Source: Tannockella sp964369175
Lineage (GTDB): Bacteria > Bacillota_I > Bacilli_A > Erysipelotrichales > Coprobacillaceae
Length of the DNA stretch: 41,293 bases
Reading direction: 5' to 3'
Assembly (NCBI GenBank): GCA_964369175.1
Contig: CAYJEM010000009.1
Span: forward strand, 1-41,293
Shown here in pieces: positions 24,316 through 32,791 of this stretch. Position numbers and translations under genes: made by a program. The first letter of the stretch is position 1. The number at the start of each line of letters is the position of its first letter. The notes beneath the pieces are model-generated. The model ran no database searches. It was not told the origin of the DNA and was given only the letters and a program-made list of their open reading frames with translations.

Positions 24316-27129
24316 ATGAAAACATATACTGGATTTACTTTTACTAGTAAAATAGAACATATTATTAAAAATACAAAGAACAATAACCAACAAGTTGTAA
24401 TTATATCGTCGCAACCAAAATATCTTCAACAAGCATATTTAAAGCATCATGATGCTATTTTATTAGTTGACTTTTATACAATGCTTGAATATCAAAACTA
24501 TCTTATTGAAATGAGTAATATATATCGTAAACCACTAACAAAGGTGGCTAAGTATGAATATCTTAAACAAGTACTACAAAATACGACAAATGAATATTTT
24601 TCAAAAGATACAAGCTTGGCTACAATTAATGAGTTATTATCTTTATTTGATGAATTTGTTCATTTAAGTAATGATTCATTTTTAAATATTAAAGATAAAA
24701 AAGTATTAGCATGTTACAACATATATCAAGAGTTTTTACATATAATTGATAACAACTACTATTTCCATCCTTTACAACTAATCGATGTAATAAAGTATCC
24801 TAAAAACATTCAATATTATATTATTAGCGATGTCTTTAACGATGAAGATTTTCATTTTATAAATGAACTTGATAAAAATAATGATGTGACAGTGCTAGTA
24901 AACTATGACGTAGGTTCAATGGCATTTGAACAGATTTATCAAAAATATATTACTACAACAAATAAAATTGATGTTAGTAATGCCCTAACTAAAGCTATCT
25001 TTAGTGAAGAAAAAATTAGTGAAAAAGTGTCACTGCCAATTCATATTATCAAGCAAACTACACCACAAGCAGAAGTAGATAGTGTTGTTAGTCATATGTA
25101 TAAAACAATGATTGATGAAAACTTACAATTTAGTGATTTTGCCTGTTATTACCCTAATAACCAATATGCTTCAATGCTACAAGATAGTATGCAACAATTT
25201 TCAATTGCCTACAATACGGTATCGATAGAAATGTGTCGTAGTCATAAAATAATTCAAACTTTTATCCAGTTTTTAAAGTCACCAAATCATGATAACTTCC
25301 TAAATGTAGTAGCTAGTGAAAGCATCAAAAATATCCACTCTCACAACATTAATCGTATAAAAAAATCATGGTATGAAAATCATAATATTACTGATGAACA
25401 ATATACCATGGCATATAATACCTGCTATGAACAATATATCAAACCATTATTATTAGTTACCTCATATAAAGAAGTAAGCATACTTTTAAAACAAGCAATT
25501 CAAGAAACATTATATATCGAAAACAAAGAAATATTTTTAACATTTTTAGATAGCTTACCAATAACTACCAATGTATCACTTGATGAGGTATTTGAATATA
25601 TCAAAGAGAATCTACCAAATACAAACACGATTTCGATGCCACCAATTGACCATGTATATTTGTTATCAACTGCAGAGCCATTTGCTGGTATTCTTCAAGC
25701 AAAACATGTGTATATTCTTGGTAATAATGAAAGCATTTTTCCAACAAAACCAAGTAACACAGGATTATTGTTAGATATTCATCGAAAAAACATTTTAGGA
25801 ATTGATAATGCATATAGCCGTTTATGTAAGGAACAAAGTAATATTATATCAATTTGTAGTTATCTACCTACTAGCTTAACATTTTCGCTAGCAACAGCGT
25901 CAAGTAGTGGTCAAACATTATTAGAATCATCAATGTTGCAACTTATTAAGCAAGCAATTGAGGTTACTAATATTAGTACTGATGATATTCCATTGTTATC
26001 ATTGTTACCAATGTATAAAACAAACTGCATTGAAACAAAAAATATTATTACATCATTTACTCAATCAAAAAATCAACCACCACAAGTCACATTACCAATT
26101 GTAAATAAACAATTATCAGTTTCTAAATTAGAATCTTACAATGCTTGTCCTTATCGTTATTTCTACAATTATTGTATTAATTTATATCCATACAATACAC
26201 CCCTACTACAAGCTAATGAAATCGGTAATTTAATTCACCATATCTTGGAACACTTTATGTATTTATTTAAAAGTAAAAATGACATACAACCATTAATTCA
26301 AGCATCCATTGATAAAGAAATAGATAATTACTTAAACAACCCTGATAATCATCTTATTGAAAAGATGCAACATAATAAAAACAAACTATTATTACGTTCA
26401 ATTAAAAGAGATATTTATAAAGCTATCCAAGTATTACAAAGTCAAATATCTAAATCAATGTTTACCATCAATAATACAGAAATGCGTGTTGATCAAGCGT
26501 ACCCAAAATATAAAATAGCTGGTTATGTTGACCGTATTGATCGCTACAATGATTTTATTTCTGTTATCGATTATAAGTCAGGTGTAAAAGAATTAGATTT
26601 AGATTTGGCCCGTTTAGGCTTCAATATTCAAATGTTATTGTATATGGATATTTTACTAAAAAAAGAAGATGCGAAACTTGGTGGCGTATTATATTTCAGT
26701 ACAAAAAATAGAGTAATTAAAGTAAGTGGTAAAAAGAATCCTTTTGATGAAGAAACAATTCTTTCAAACTACCAAATGCAAGGTTATGCAAATAGTGAAA
26801 TTGTTGAAGATATTGATACAACTATTGATGTTGGTAGTTCTAGTGTAATCAAAGCTAAATTTGTAAAGAGTAAAGGAACTTATAAAGGCGCTATTATTGA
26901 AGTTGATGAATATAATGAAATTATCGAAGATATATATAACCATATTGATCATTTACATGAAGAGATGACTTCTGGGAATATTTCAATTAGTCCAAAAGGT
27001 TCAAATGATCAGGCAATTCATGCAAAAGTAAATCCTTGTAGCTATTGTAACTATAAGGCATTGTGTCGCTTTGATATATTTTATAATGAATATGATTTAA
27101 TTCAAAAAGGAGGAGAAGATAATGGCTAA
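24316..27129 (+). CDS. addB: Helicase-exonuclease AddAB subunit AddB (RexB-like, short form)
   Basis: The 937-residue partner of AddA recognises recombination signals and cuts one strand in double-strand-break repair. The C-terminal nuclease domain has LIHHILEHF, DRIDR and VIDYKSG near residue 752 (RecB-like D...DxK). It is framed by a four-cysteine iron-sulfur site: C610 in YNACPYRY and the C-x2-C-x5-C set near residues 907-916 (CSYCNYKALC), exactly the AddB spacing. The N-terminal helicase-like part lacks the Walker A loop that Bacillus AddB keeps, and the protein is some 200 residues shorter than Bacillus AddB. GAGGTGAT precedes the ATG. It overlaps addA by 8 bases. Confidence 0.9.
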   Translation: MKTYTGFTFTSKIEHIIKNTKNNNQQVVIISSQPKYLQQAYLKHHDAILLVDFYTMLEYQNYLIEMSNIYRKPLTKVAKYEYLKQVLQNTTNEYFSKDTSLATINELLSLFDEFVHLSNDSFLNIKDKKVLACYNIYQEFLHIIDNNYYFHPLQLIDVIKYPKNIQYYIISDVFNDEDFHFINELDKNNDVTVLVNYDVGSMAFEQIYQKYITTTNKIDVSNALTKAIFSEEKISEKVSLPIHIIKQTTPQAEVDSVVSHMYKTMIDENLQFSDFACYYPNNQYASMLQDSMQQFSIAYNTVSIEMCRSHKIIQTFIQFLKSPNHDNFLNVVASESIKNIHSHNINRIKKSWYENHNITDEQYTMAYNTCYEQYIKPLLLVTSYKEVSILLKQAIQETLYIENKEIFLTFLDSLPITTNVSLDEVFEYIKENLPNTNTISMPPIDHVYLLSTAEPFAGILQAKHVYILGNNESIFPTKPSNTGLLLDIHRKNILGIDNAYSRLCKEQSNIISICSYLPTSLTFSLATASSSGQTLLESSMLQLIKQAIEVTNISTDDIPLLSLLPMYKTNCIETKNIITSFTQSKNQPPQVTLPIVNKQLSVSKLESYNACPYRYFYNYCINLYPYNTPLLQANEIGNLIHHILEHFMYLFKSKNDIQPLIQASIDKEIDNYLNNPDNHLIEKMQHNKNKLLLRSIKRDIYKAIQVLQSQISKSMFTINNTEMRVDQAYPKYKIAGYVDRIDRYNDFISVIDYKSGVKELDLDLARLGFNIQMLLYMDILLKKEDAKLGGVLYFSTKNRVIKVSGKKNPFDEETILSNYQMQGYANSEIVEDIDTTIDVGSSSVIKAKFVKSKGTYKGAIIEVDEYNEIIEDIYNHIDHLHEEMTSGNISISPKGSNDQAIHAKVNPCSYCNYKALCRFDIFYNEYDLIQKGGEDNG

Positions 27130-30100
27130 ACTACTACCTGTAAATGATGAACAACTTGATGCAATTGTTAGTCGTGATTGTTCTATTCTTGTTAGTGCAC
27201 CAGCTGGTTCTGGTAAAACGAAGATATTAGTGAGTCGAATATTATCATTACTACAAGATGACTTTTATCATATTGATGAATTACTTGTTTTAACTTTTAC
27301 AAATGCTGCTGCTTTAGAAATGAAACAACGTTTACAAGTAGAACTTGTAAAAACATTACAAGGTAACCTTGATGACAAAACTAGAGAACATCTTTCACTT
27401 CAAAACAAAAAAATTGAAACAGCCTATATTACAAACTTCCATGGTTTTTGTAGTACTTTATTAAAACAATACGGAGATGTAATTGGTATTAAACCTGATT
27501 TTGAAATTGCTAGTGATACATCATTAATATTAGATAAAATACTTGATGACTGTATTGATACTTGGTCGCTTGACAAAACTTTCATCGATTTTTATAACAT
27601 TTATTTTGGTGAGTATACATTTTCAAATTTTAAGTCATTAATTCTACGTTTATATACAGTAAAAACAACTACGTATGATTTTGAAAAATATATTCAAGAA
27701 ATGTTTGAAAGTATTTATACACCTATTATTGATAATCATGATATTACAACATGGAAACCATATCTGTATTTAAAGAAAATTATTGATCAAGATATTATTG
27801 ATATGAAAAATCGCTTATATGCATTAGATTCATATTGCCAAAAACACGGAATTGTTGATTTTTCTACAAGTGCTAAACCTGATGATAAAAAACCTACTCC
27901 TTTTATGGCACTATTTCAGTATATTAATGAATGTATGCAACGAGTTGAAACTCATGGTGTTTTTAGTCTAGCTACACTAGAACCAATCAAACTAGCAACG
28001 TCAACAAGAATTACATGGGATGATAATACAAAACCTTATCAAAAAGAATTCACAAAATTAAAAAGTGATGTTACAAAAACATTTAAAGATCGTATTGAAA
28101 ATCTAATTTATCCTAGTAATGATGAATTTATACAATGCATGTCACTTTCAAAAGAAGCTATTGAATACTTACTTATATTGTTACAACAATTTGAAAAACA
28201 ATATATTCAACATAAACAAGCAAACAACATTAACGACTTTAATGACTTAGAAAAATATGCTTTAGAACTGCTAGAACCTCATCATGGAATCGTACAAACA
28301 CTTGCAACTCAACTAAAAGAAATCATGGTTGATGAATACCAAGATACCAATCAAATCCAAGAATCATTAGTTCAAAAGATTGCAACGCAAAGTATACCAC
28401 CCCTACCATGTTTTATGGTTGGAGATATGAAGCAATCGATTTATCGTTTCCGTAAAGCAGACCCAGCAATCTTTAAAGGAAAATATGATGATTATACAAA
28501 TAGTGATCCTTCAACAAAACGTATTGATTTACTATTTAATTACCGTTCTAATAAAATAGTTCTTGATAGTATTAACTATATATTTAATCAAATTATGGAC
28601 GTATCCATTGGTGGTCTTGATTACTTATTTGATGAAAGTGCAAAACTAAACTACGATTATTTACGTAAAGAAGGTGCAAGTGACAGTAGTGAAAAAGAAA
28701 CTATTGAAACAACGACTAATGTACGTCTTGAAAATGAAGAACGTTTTACAACTGAAATCCTTTTAGTTGATAAAGGTGACGAGCCAACACAAGTAGCTAG
28801 TGAATTAGAAGCAAAAATGGTTGCTAAGAGAATTATTGAACTCTTAGACACTACCAAGCTTGATAGTTATAAAGGAGCTCCTAGAGACGCTCAATATAAA
28901 GATATCGCAGTATTAATGCGCGGTACATCTGAATTTGTAACCTTCAAAAAAGTATTTGATAAGTTTAATATTCCTTGTAATATTGTTTTAAATAAAGGAT
29001 TTTTACAATCACCAGAAATCATGGATAGTATATCAATGTTACAAGCCGTTAATAACCAACTTGATGATATAGCTTTTACAAGCTTGCTCACTGGAAGCTA
29101 TCCAATTAGTAATTTTGATGAAAACTATATCATTCAACTTAAACAATATGATAAGTCTTCAATGTATGAAAACCTCATTGAACACCTTGAATGCAATGAC
29201 GATAAGCAAGGCCAAGCATTTCTTGATTACTACCACCAACTTGTCGAATATAGTAAAAGCACTACTGTATATCAACTACTATATAAGTTTTATGATGATA
29301 CTAAGTATCCAAGTTTTATTGTAAATCTATATAATGGGAAACAACGTCTTTCTAATATTACATTATTACTTGATATTTTAAAAGATTATAAAGATACTAG
29401 TTTATATTGTGTAGTAAATGACTTTACAAAGAAAATTCAAGCTGGCCAAGACATGTCACCAGCACCACTACTTTCAACTAATCAAAATGCAGTAACATTC
29501 ATGACAATTCATAAATCAAAAGGATTAGAATTTCCAATTGTATTTGTAAGTCAAATACATAAAAAGTTCAATCTAATGGACAGTGCAAATAGCTTTATTA
29601 GTGATAAAGACTTAGGTCTCGCAATAAATCCTAGAGTCTTACATCCAACAAAAACAATTGGGGATGTCCATGTTGAATATGATAATAAATACCGTCGAAT
29701 AATTGGGAATGTTCAAACAATCGAAACAATTAATGAAGAAATCCGTATCTTTTATGTAGCACTTACACGTGCTTCACAAAAACTTATTTGTAGTGGTATT
29801 AGTAAAGATGGTCTAGCAGAACTTGTAAAAATACAAGAAAAAGCCATCAATCAGTATGATGATCGTATTCATAAAACAAACAACAGTACCGTTCTCTTTT
29901 ATGATGATATTCGTAAATACCAATCATATAAAGATTACATTTTACTATCACTAATACGCCATCCACATTTCATTGAACAGTGTAAGAATCGTGATTTTGT
30001 TCAAGATGATGAAATCACAAAAGATATTCTATATCAAAATGCATTATCACTAATGTTATATAATCAAGAACTAGTTCAAGATGTAAATACCATGCATTCT

Positions 30101-30945
30101 AAATTTAGCTATAAACTCTTTTCAAAAGAAATGATTGAAAGCTATGAGTATGTCACAACACCTAATATAGATACTTCAACTAACATTGATAAGTATATTA
30201 ATTATACATATCAATTTGCCAACAACTTATCAAAAAGTATTGCTGTTACTCGTAAAATTGAAGATGGTGACCGTCATTTTGTACTATATGATGATCAAGT
30301 AGATCGTTCGATAAAAGCAAATGTTCGTGGAACCCTTGTTCATAAAGTACTTGAACTTTTACCACTAGATAGATCTATTCAAGGAGAACTTGAACTAAAC
30401 AAACTAATTAACAGTCATTTCTTTACAAATGAAGAAGTGAGTATTATTGAAACATTTAAAGAAAATATTTTAGATTTCTTAAATAGTGAAACATATCAGT
30501 TTATGGCAAATAGTAAGGAAGTATTTTATGAAAAGAAATTTTCTTTTGTAGATGAAAATCAACAAATCATAAATGGTATCTTTGACGTCCTAGTAGTCAA
30601 TGATGATCAAATTGATATCATCGACTACAAAACAGATACTATTAAATCTACAACTGATGATATGACACTTATTGATTTGCATCAACCACAAATGGATTAT
30701 TATAAAAAAGTATTACAAAAAATATATCCTAATAAAAAGATACAAGCAACAGTNNNNNNNNNNNNNNNNNNNNNNNNNNNNNNNNNNNNNNNNNNNNNNN
30801 NNNNNNNNNNNNNNNNNNNNNNNNNNNNNNNNNNNNNNNNNNNNNNNNNNNNNATTATAAAAAAGTATTACAAAAAATATATCCTAATAAAAAGATACAA
30901 GCAACAGTATATTACTTGCACATAAATAAATCCGTAACCTTCTAG
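27122..30945 (+). CDS. addA: Helicase-exonuclease AddAB subunit AddA, interrupted by an artificial gap
   Basis: UvrD-family helicase with C-terminal nuclease. It has VNDEQLDAI, Walker A SAPAGSGKT near residue 27, FTNAAALEMKQR, VDEYQDTN, QSIYRFRKADP, TIHKSKGLEFP and FYVALTRA. Its nuclease domain has GTLVHKVLE, GIFDVLV and IDYKTD. It resects double-strand breaks with AddB. AAGGAGGAGAAG lies before the ATG. The sequence as given loses frame at 30754-30853 (100 Ns). The 55 bases before the Ns recur right after them. Dropping the Ns and one copy leaves 3669 bases, exactly 1223 codons, ending KKIQATVYYLHINKSVTF with TAG at 30943-30945. That gives 1222 residues, close to Bacillus AddA (1232). Confidence 0.93.
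30699..30753 (+). repeat. 55-base contig-end overlap, left copy
   Basis: Identical to 30854-30908, on the other side of the N gap. It encodes part of the AddA C-terminus in frame. Exactly 55 bases suggests a k-mer overlap left by the assembler, not a biological repeat. Confidence 0.95.
30754..30853. other. Run of 100 Ns (scaffold gap, probably artificial)
   Basis: The round number of Ns, flanked by identical 55-base ends and lying in a gene whose frame is restored by collapsing them, indicates a placeholder and not missing sequence. Confidence 0.95.
30854..30908 (+). repeat. 55-base contig-end overlap, right copy
   Basis: Exact repeat of 30699-30753. Its downstream flank carries the true addA end. 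Confidence 0.95.
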
Positions 30946-30961
30946 GCTACGGACTTTTTTT
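30931..30961. terminator. Terminator of addBA, possibly shared with mupG
   Basis: TCCGTAACC/GGCTACGGA stem with one G-U pair and a 5-base loop, followed by seven Ts on the plus strand. On the minus strand it is followed by TTTATTTATG, a weaker tract. Confidence 0.8.
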
Positions 30962-32051
30962 AGTTAGTATAAAATGTAAATTTTTGCCAAGGTTTAATTG
31001 TATCAATTAAGAATAGTTCTTCACTAACCACCTTACCAACAACACTAGTTTTGCCACTATTTGGCATATCTTTTTTAACAATATGTAACTCCCCTGCATA
31101 ATGACCATATAGTTCACTTTCAATAATCACATCACCTTTTTTAAGCATTTCTGGAGCATTTAATAGTTCAAATTTATGCCCTTTATACTTAACACGACTT
31201 TGAGTTGAGCGCACAACATATTCATTTACATCGCCACGATTGAAATGGAACTCTTCTAATACTATGGCTTTTTCTACTTCTGGAAGCCCATCAATAAGTT
31301 CTACTTTTAAATTTAAATTACGTAATGACACTTTAGAAACTTCTTCAAGCTCCGCTTTTGTTGGATAACAATTTGAAATAATAATATCGTCAATGTTCCC
31401 CATTGAAACAAAATGTTTAATTTGCGTAGCAAGTGGTAAATCACGGTGCATTTCTAATGTACATAAACCATCCGTTACTGGCCATGGACCATATGTATCT
31501 TTATTTTGGCTAGTAATAAATGCAGCAGTACGTAATCCATATTTTTTAAAATGTTTACTACATTTTGTAAAGTAATCTACTGCTAATCCAGTATAGCGAT
31601 GCGGATAGAAATTATGGCATCCTAGCATTCCATATGGATTTGGTTGATAATCAAAGATCGTATCAATATAATGAGTATCAATAGACATGTTAAATTCTAT
31701 TTTTAAATCATGTTCATTATATGTCATCATCGCTTCTTGAGCTCCAGAAAAGCCTTCATCTAAACGTATACCATCTGCTCCTATTTCTTTAAAGAAAGAT
31801 AAATTATCATATGTAATTCCTAGTTTACTAAATACACTTGGGGCAACATCTACAATGATTTCAAATCCTCTTTCTTTAGCATAATTATTAATCTCTATAA
31901 ACTTACTCTTTACTTCATCAATCTCATCTTCTACTGATAATAAACAAGAAAAGATTCTTGAAAATCCTGCTGCACTTGCATCATCAATATACTTTTTAAT
32001 TACTTCTGTTTCATCTTTTTCAACATAGATTGATATTCCTAATTTTCTCAT
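30960..32051 (-). CDS. mupG: MupG-type 6-phospho-N-acetylmuramidase (DUF871)
   Basis: The 363-residue protein has the DUF871 layout: a TIM barrel (residues 1 to about 240: LGISIYVEK, GFSRIFSCLL, IIVDVAPSVF, GADGIRLDEGF, HNFYPHRYTGL) followed by a cyclophilin-like C-terminal domain (NRGDVNEYVVRSTQSR, KGDVIIESELYGHYAGELHI). The Staphylococcus member MupG splits MurNAc-6P-GlcNAc after its uptake, which recycles peptidoglycan. Here no murP, murQ or murR is adjacent, so the assignment within the family is inferred. AGGAGG lies 8 bases before the ATG. A palindrome between promoter and gene suggests a dedicated repressor. Confidence 0.85.
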   Translation of the reverse strand: MRKLGISIYVEKDETEVIKKYIDDASAAGFSRIFSCLLSVEDEIDEVKSKFIEINNYAKERGFEIIVDVAPSVFSKLGITYDNLSFFKEIGADGIRLDEGFSGAQEAMMTYNEHDLKIEFNMSIDTHYIDTIFDYQPNPYGMLGCHNFYPHRYTGLAVDYFTKCSKHFKKYGLRTAAFITSQNKDTYGPWPVTDGLCTLEMHRDLPLATQIKHFVSMGNIDDIIISNCYPTKAELEEVSKVSLRNLNLKVELIDGLPEVEKAIVLEEFHFNRGDVNEYVVRSTQSRVKYKGHKFELLNAPEMLKKGDVIIESELYGHYAGELHIVKKDMPNSGKTSVVGKVVSEELFLIDTIKPWQKFTFYTN

Positions 32052-32068
32052 ATATGCCTCCTATCAAT

Positions 32069-32089
32069 AATTTTCATATTATGAAAATT
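32069..32089. promoter_or_regulatory. Palindromic operator candidate upstream of mupG
   Basis: Perfect inverted repeat AATTTTCAT-ATT-ATGAAAATT starting about 5 bases after the predicted transcript start of mupG and ending 8 bases before its ribosome site, where a repressor would block elongation. Confidence 0.5.
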
Positions 32090-32100
32090 CCTATATTTTT

Positions 32101-32129
32101 ATAGTACTATACTTCCACATATTATTCAA
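32101..32129 (-). promoter_or_regulatory. Promoter of mupG
   Basis: Minus-strand TTGAAT and TACTAT with a 17-base spacer. Confidence 0.5.
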
Positions 32130-32165
32130 CTTATAGAAAATTCAATTAATTAAATCATTTCTAAT

Positions 32166-32193
32166 TTTACATTATACTCACTCATGGTATAAT
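32166..32193 (+). promoter_or_regulatory. Promoter of hxlR
   Basis: TTTACA and TATAAT with a 16-base spacer; the expected start is near 32200. Confidence 0.65.
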
Positions 32194-32198
32194 AAACT

Positions 32199-32219
32199 AT
32201 ATGATATTTTTTACTGTAT
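32199..32219 (+). promoter_or_regulatory. Operator candidate of hxlR (one perfect, one weak half)
   Basis: TACTGTAT (32212-32219) is identical to the half-site upstream of the permease gene. The left half ATATGATA matches the ideal ATACAGTA at 5 of 8 positions with the same 5-base centre. It lies just after the -10 box, which fits autorepression. Confidence 0.5.
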
Positions 32220-32243
32220 ATAATTCATTTAAGGAGAAGATAT

Positions 32244-32624
32244 ATGAGCGATAAAATGACGATTAACTCAGAAATTGAAATAACACTAGATATGATAGGT
32301 GGAAAATGTAAGCCCCTCATACTATATATACTAATTAAGGATGGAACAAAACGATTTAATGAACTATTAAGGCTTATTGTAAACATTTCTCAAAAAACAC
32401 TTACAAATCAATTACGAGAACTTGAAGCAGATGGATTAATTTCAAGAAAATCTTATGATACTATTCCACCCAAAGTGGAATATTCTATAACTGAGTCAGG
32501 ATTATCATTATTGAAGATATTAGATTTAATGTGCATATGGGGTGCTCAACATAATAATAATAAATACGAAGTAACAAACGATTTGTCTAAATTCTGTGCC
32601 TACAACTGTGATTGTGAAGACTAA
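32244..32624 (+). CDS. HxlR family transcriptional regulator with cysteine-rich tail
   Basis: The 126-residue winged-helix protein has the HxlR pattern: LDMIGGKCKPLILYIL, KRFNELLRLIVNISQKTLTNQLRELEADGLI (recognition helix) and the wing VEYSITESG. HxlR proteins bind DNA as dimers and several (YodB, HypR) sense thiol-reactive compounds by cysteine chemistry. Unusually, the core Trp of the GGKW motif is C22 here, and the C-terminus carries C118, C122 and C124 (FCAYNCDCED). These four thiols could bind a soft metal or metalloid or react with an electrophile. AAGGAGAAG precedes the ATG. Matching operators before this gene and the permease gene suggest it represses both. Confidence 0.88.
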   Translation: MSDKMTINSEIEITLDMIGGKCKPLILYILIKDGTKRFNELLRLIVNISQKTLTNQLRELEADGLISRKSYDTIPPKVEYSITESGLSLLKILDLMCIWGAQHNNNKYEVTNDLSKFCAYNCDCED

Positions 32625-32660
32625 AAAGTTTGTGTAGTTAATAGCTACATAAACTTTTTT
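32623..32660 (+). terminator. Terminator of hxlR
   Basis: AGTTTGTGTAG/CTACATAAACT stem with one G-U pair and a 7-base loop, followed by six Ts. The permease gene therefore needs its own promoter. Confidence 0.8.
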
Positions 32661-32699
32661 AGTTACCTAAACTTCACTTAGTGTATATAAAGTGCGTAC

Positions 32700-32727
32700 T
32701 TGTCTTTCTATTTATTTATAATATACT
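32700..32727 (+). promoter_or_regulatory. Promoter of ArsP-like permease gene
   Basis: TTGTCT and TATACT with a 16-base spacer. An extra TACTGT half-site (32724-32729) overlaps the -10. Confidence 0.5.
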
Positions 32728-32734
32728 GTTTAAT

Positions 32735-32755
32735 ATACAGTAAATATTACTGTAT
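32735..32755 (+). promoter_or_regulatory. HxlR operator candidate upstream of permease
   Basis: Perfect palindrome ATACAGTA-AATAT-TACTGTAT, beginning 8 bases after the -10 box. Together with TACTGT at 32724-32729 it makes three alternating half-sites. Known HxlR-family operators have TACT...AGTA symmetry. Confidence 0.6.
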
Positions 32756-32791
32756 GATAAAAAATATAACTAAATTAGAAGGAGTTAAATT

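Noticed and set aside
30699..30908. The duplicated 55 bases as a biological repeat or target-site duplication
   Set aside because: The copies abut a run of exactly 100 Ns on both sides and their merger restores the addA frame; an assembly overlap explains everything.
30672..30925. Reading frames running through the N gap
   Set aside because: They depend on the artificial 100-N spacer; collapsing the duplicated 55 bases gives a different, consistent end for AddA.
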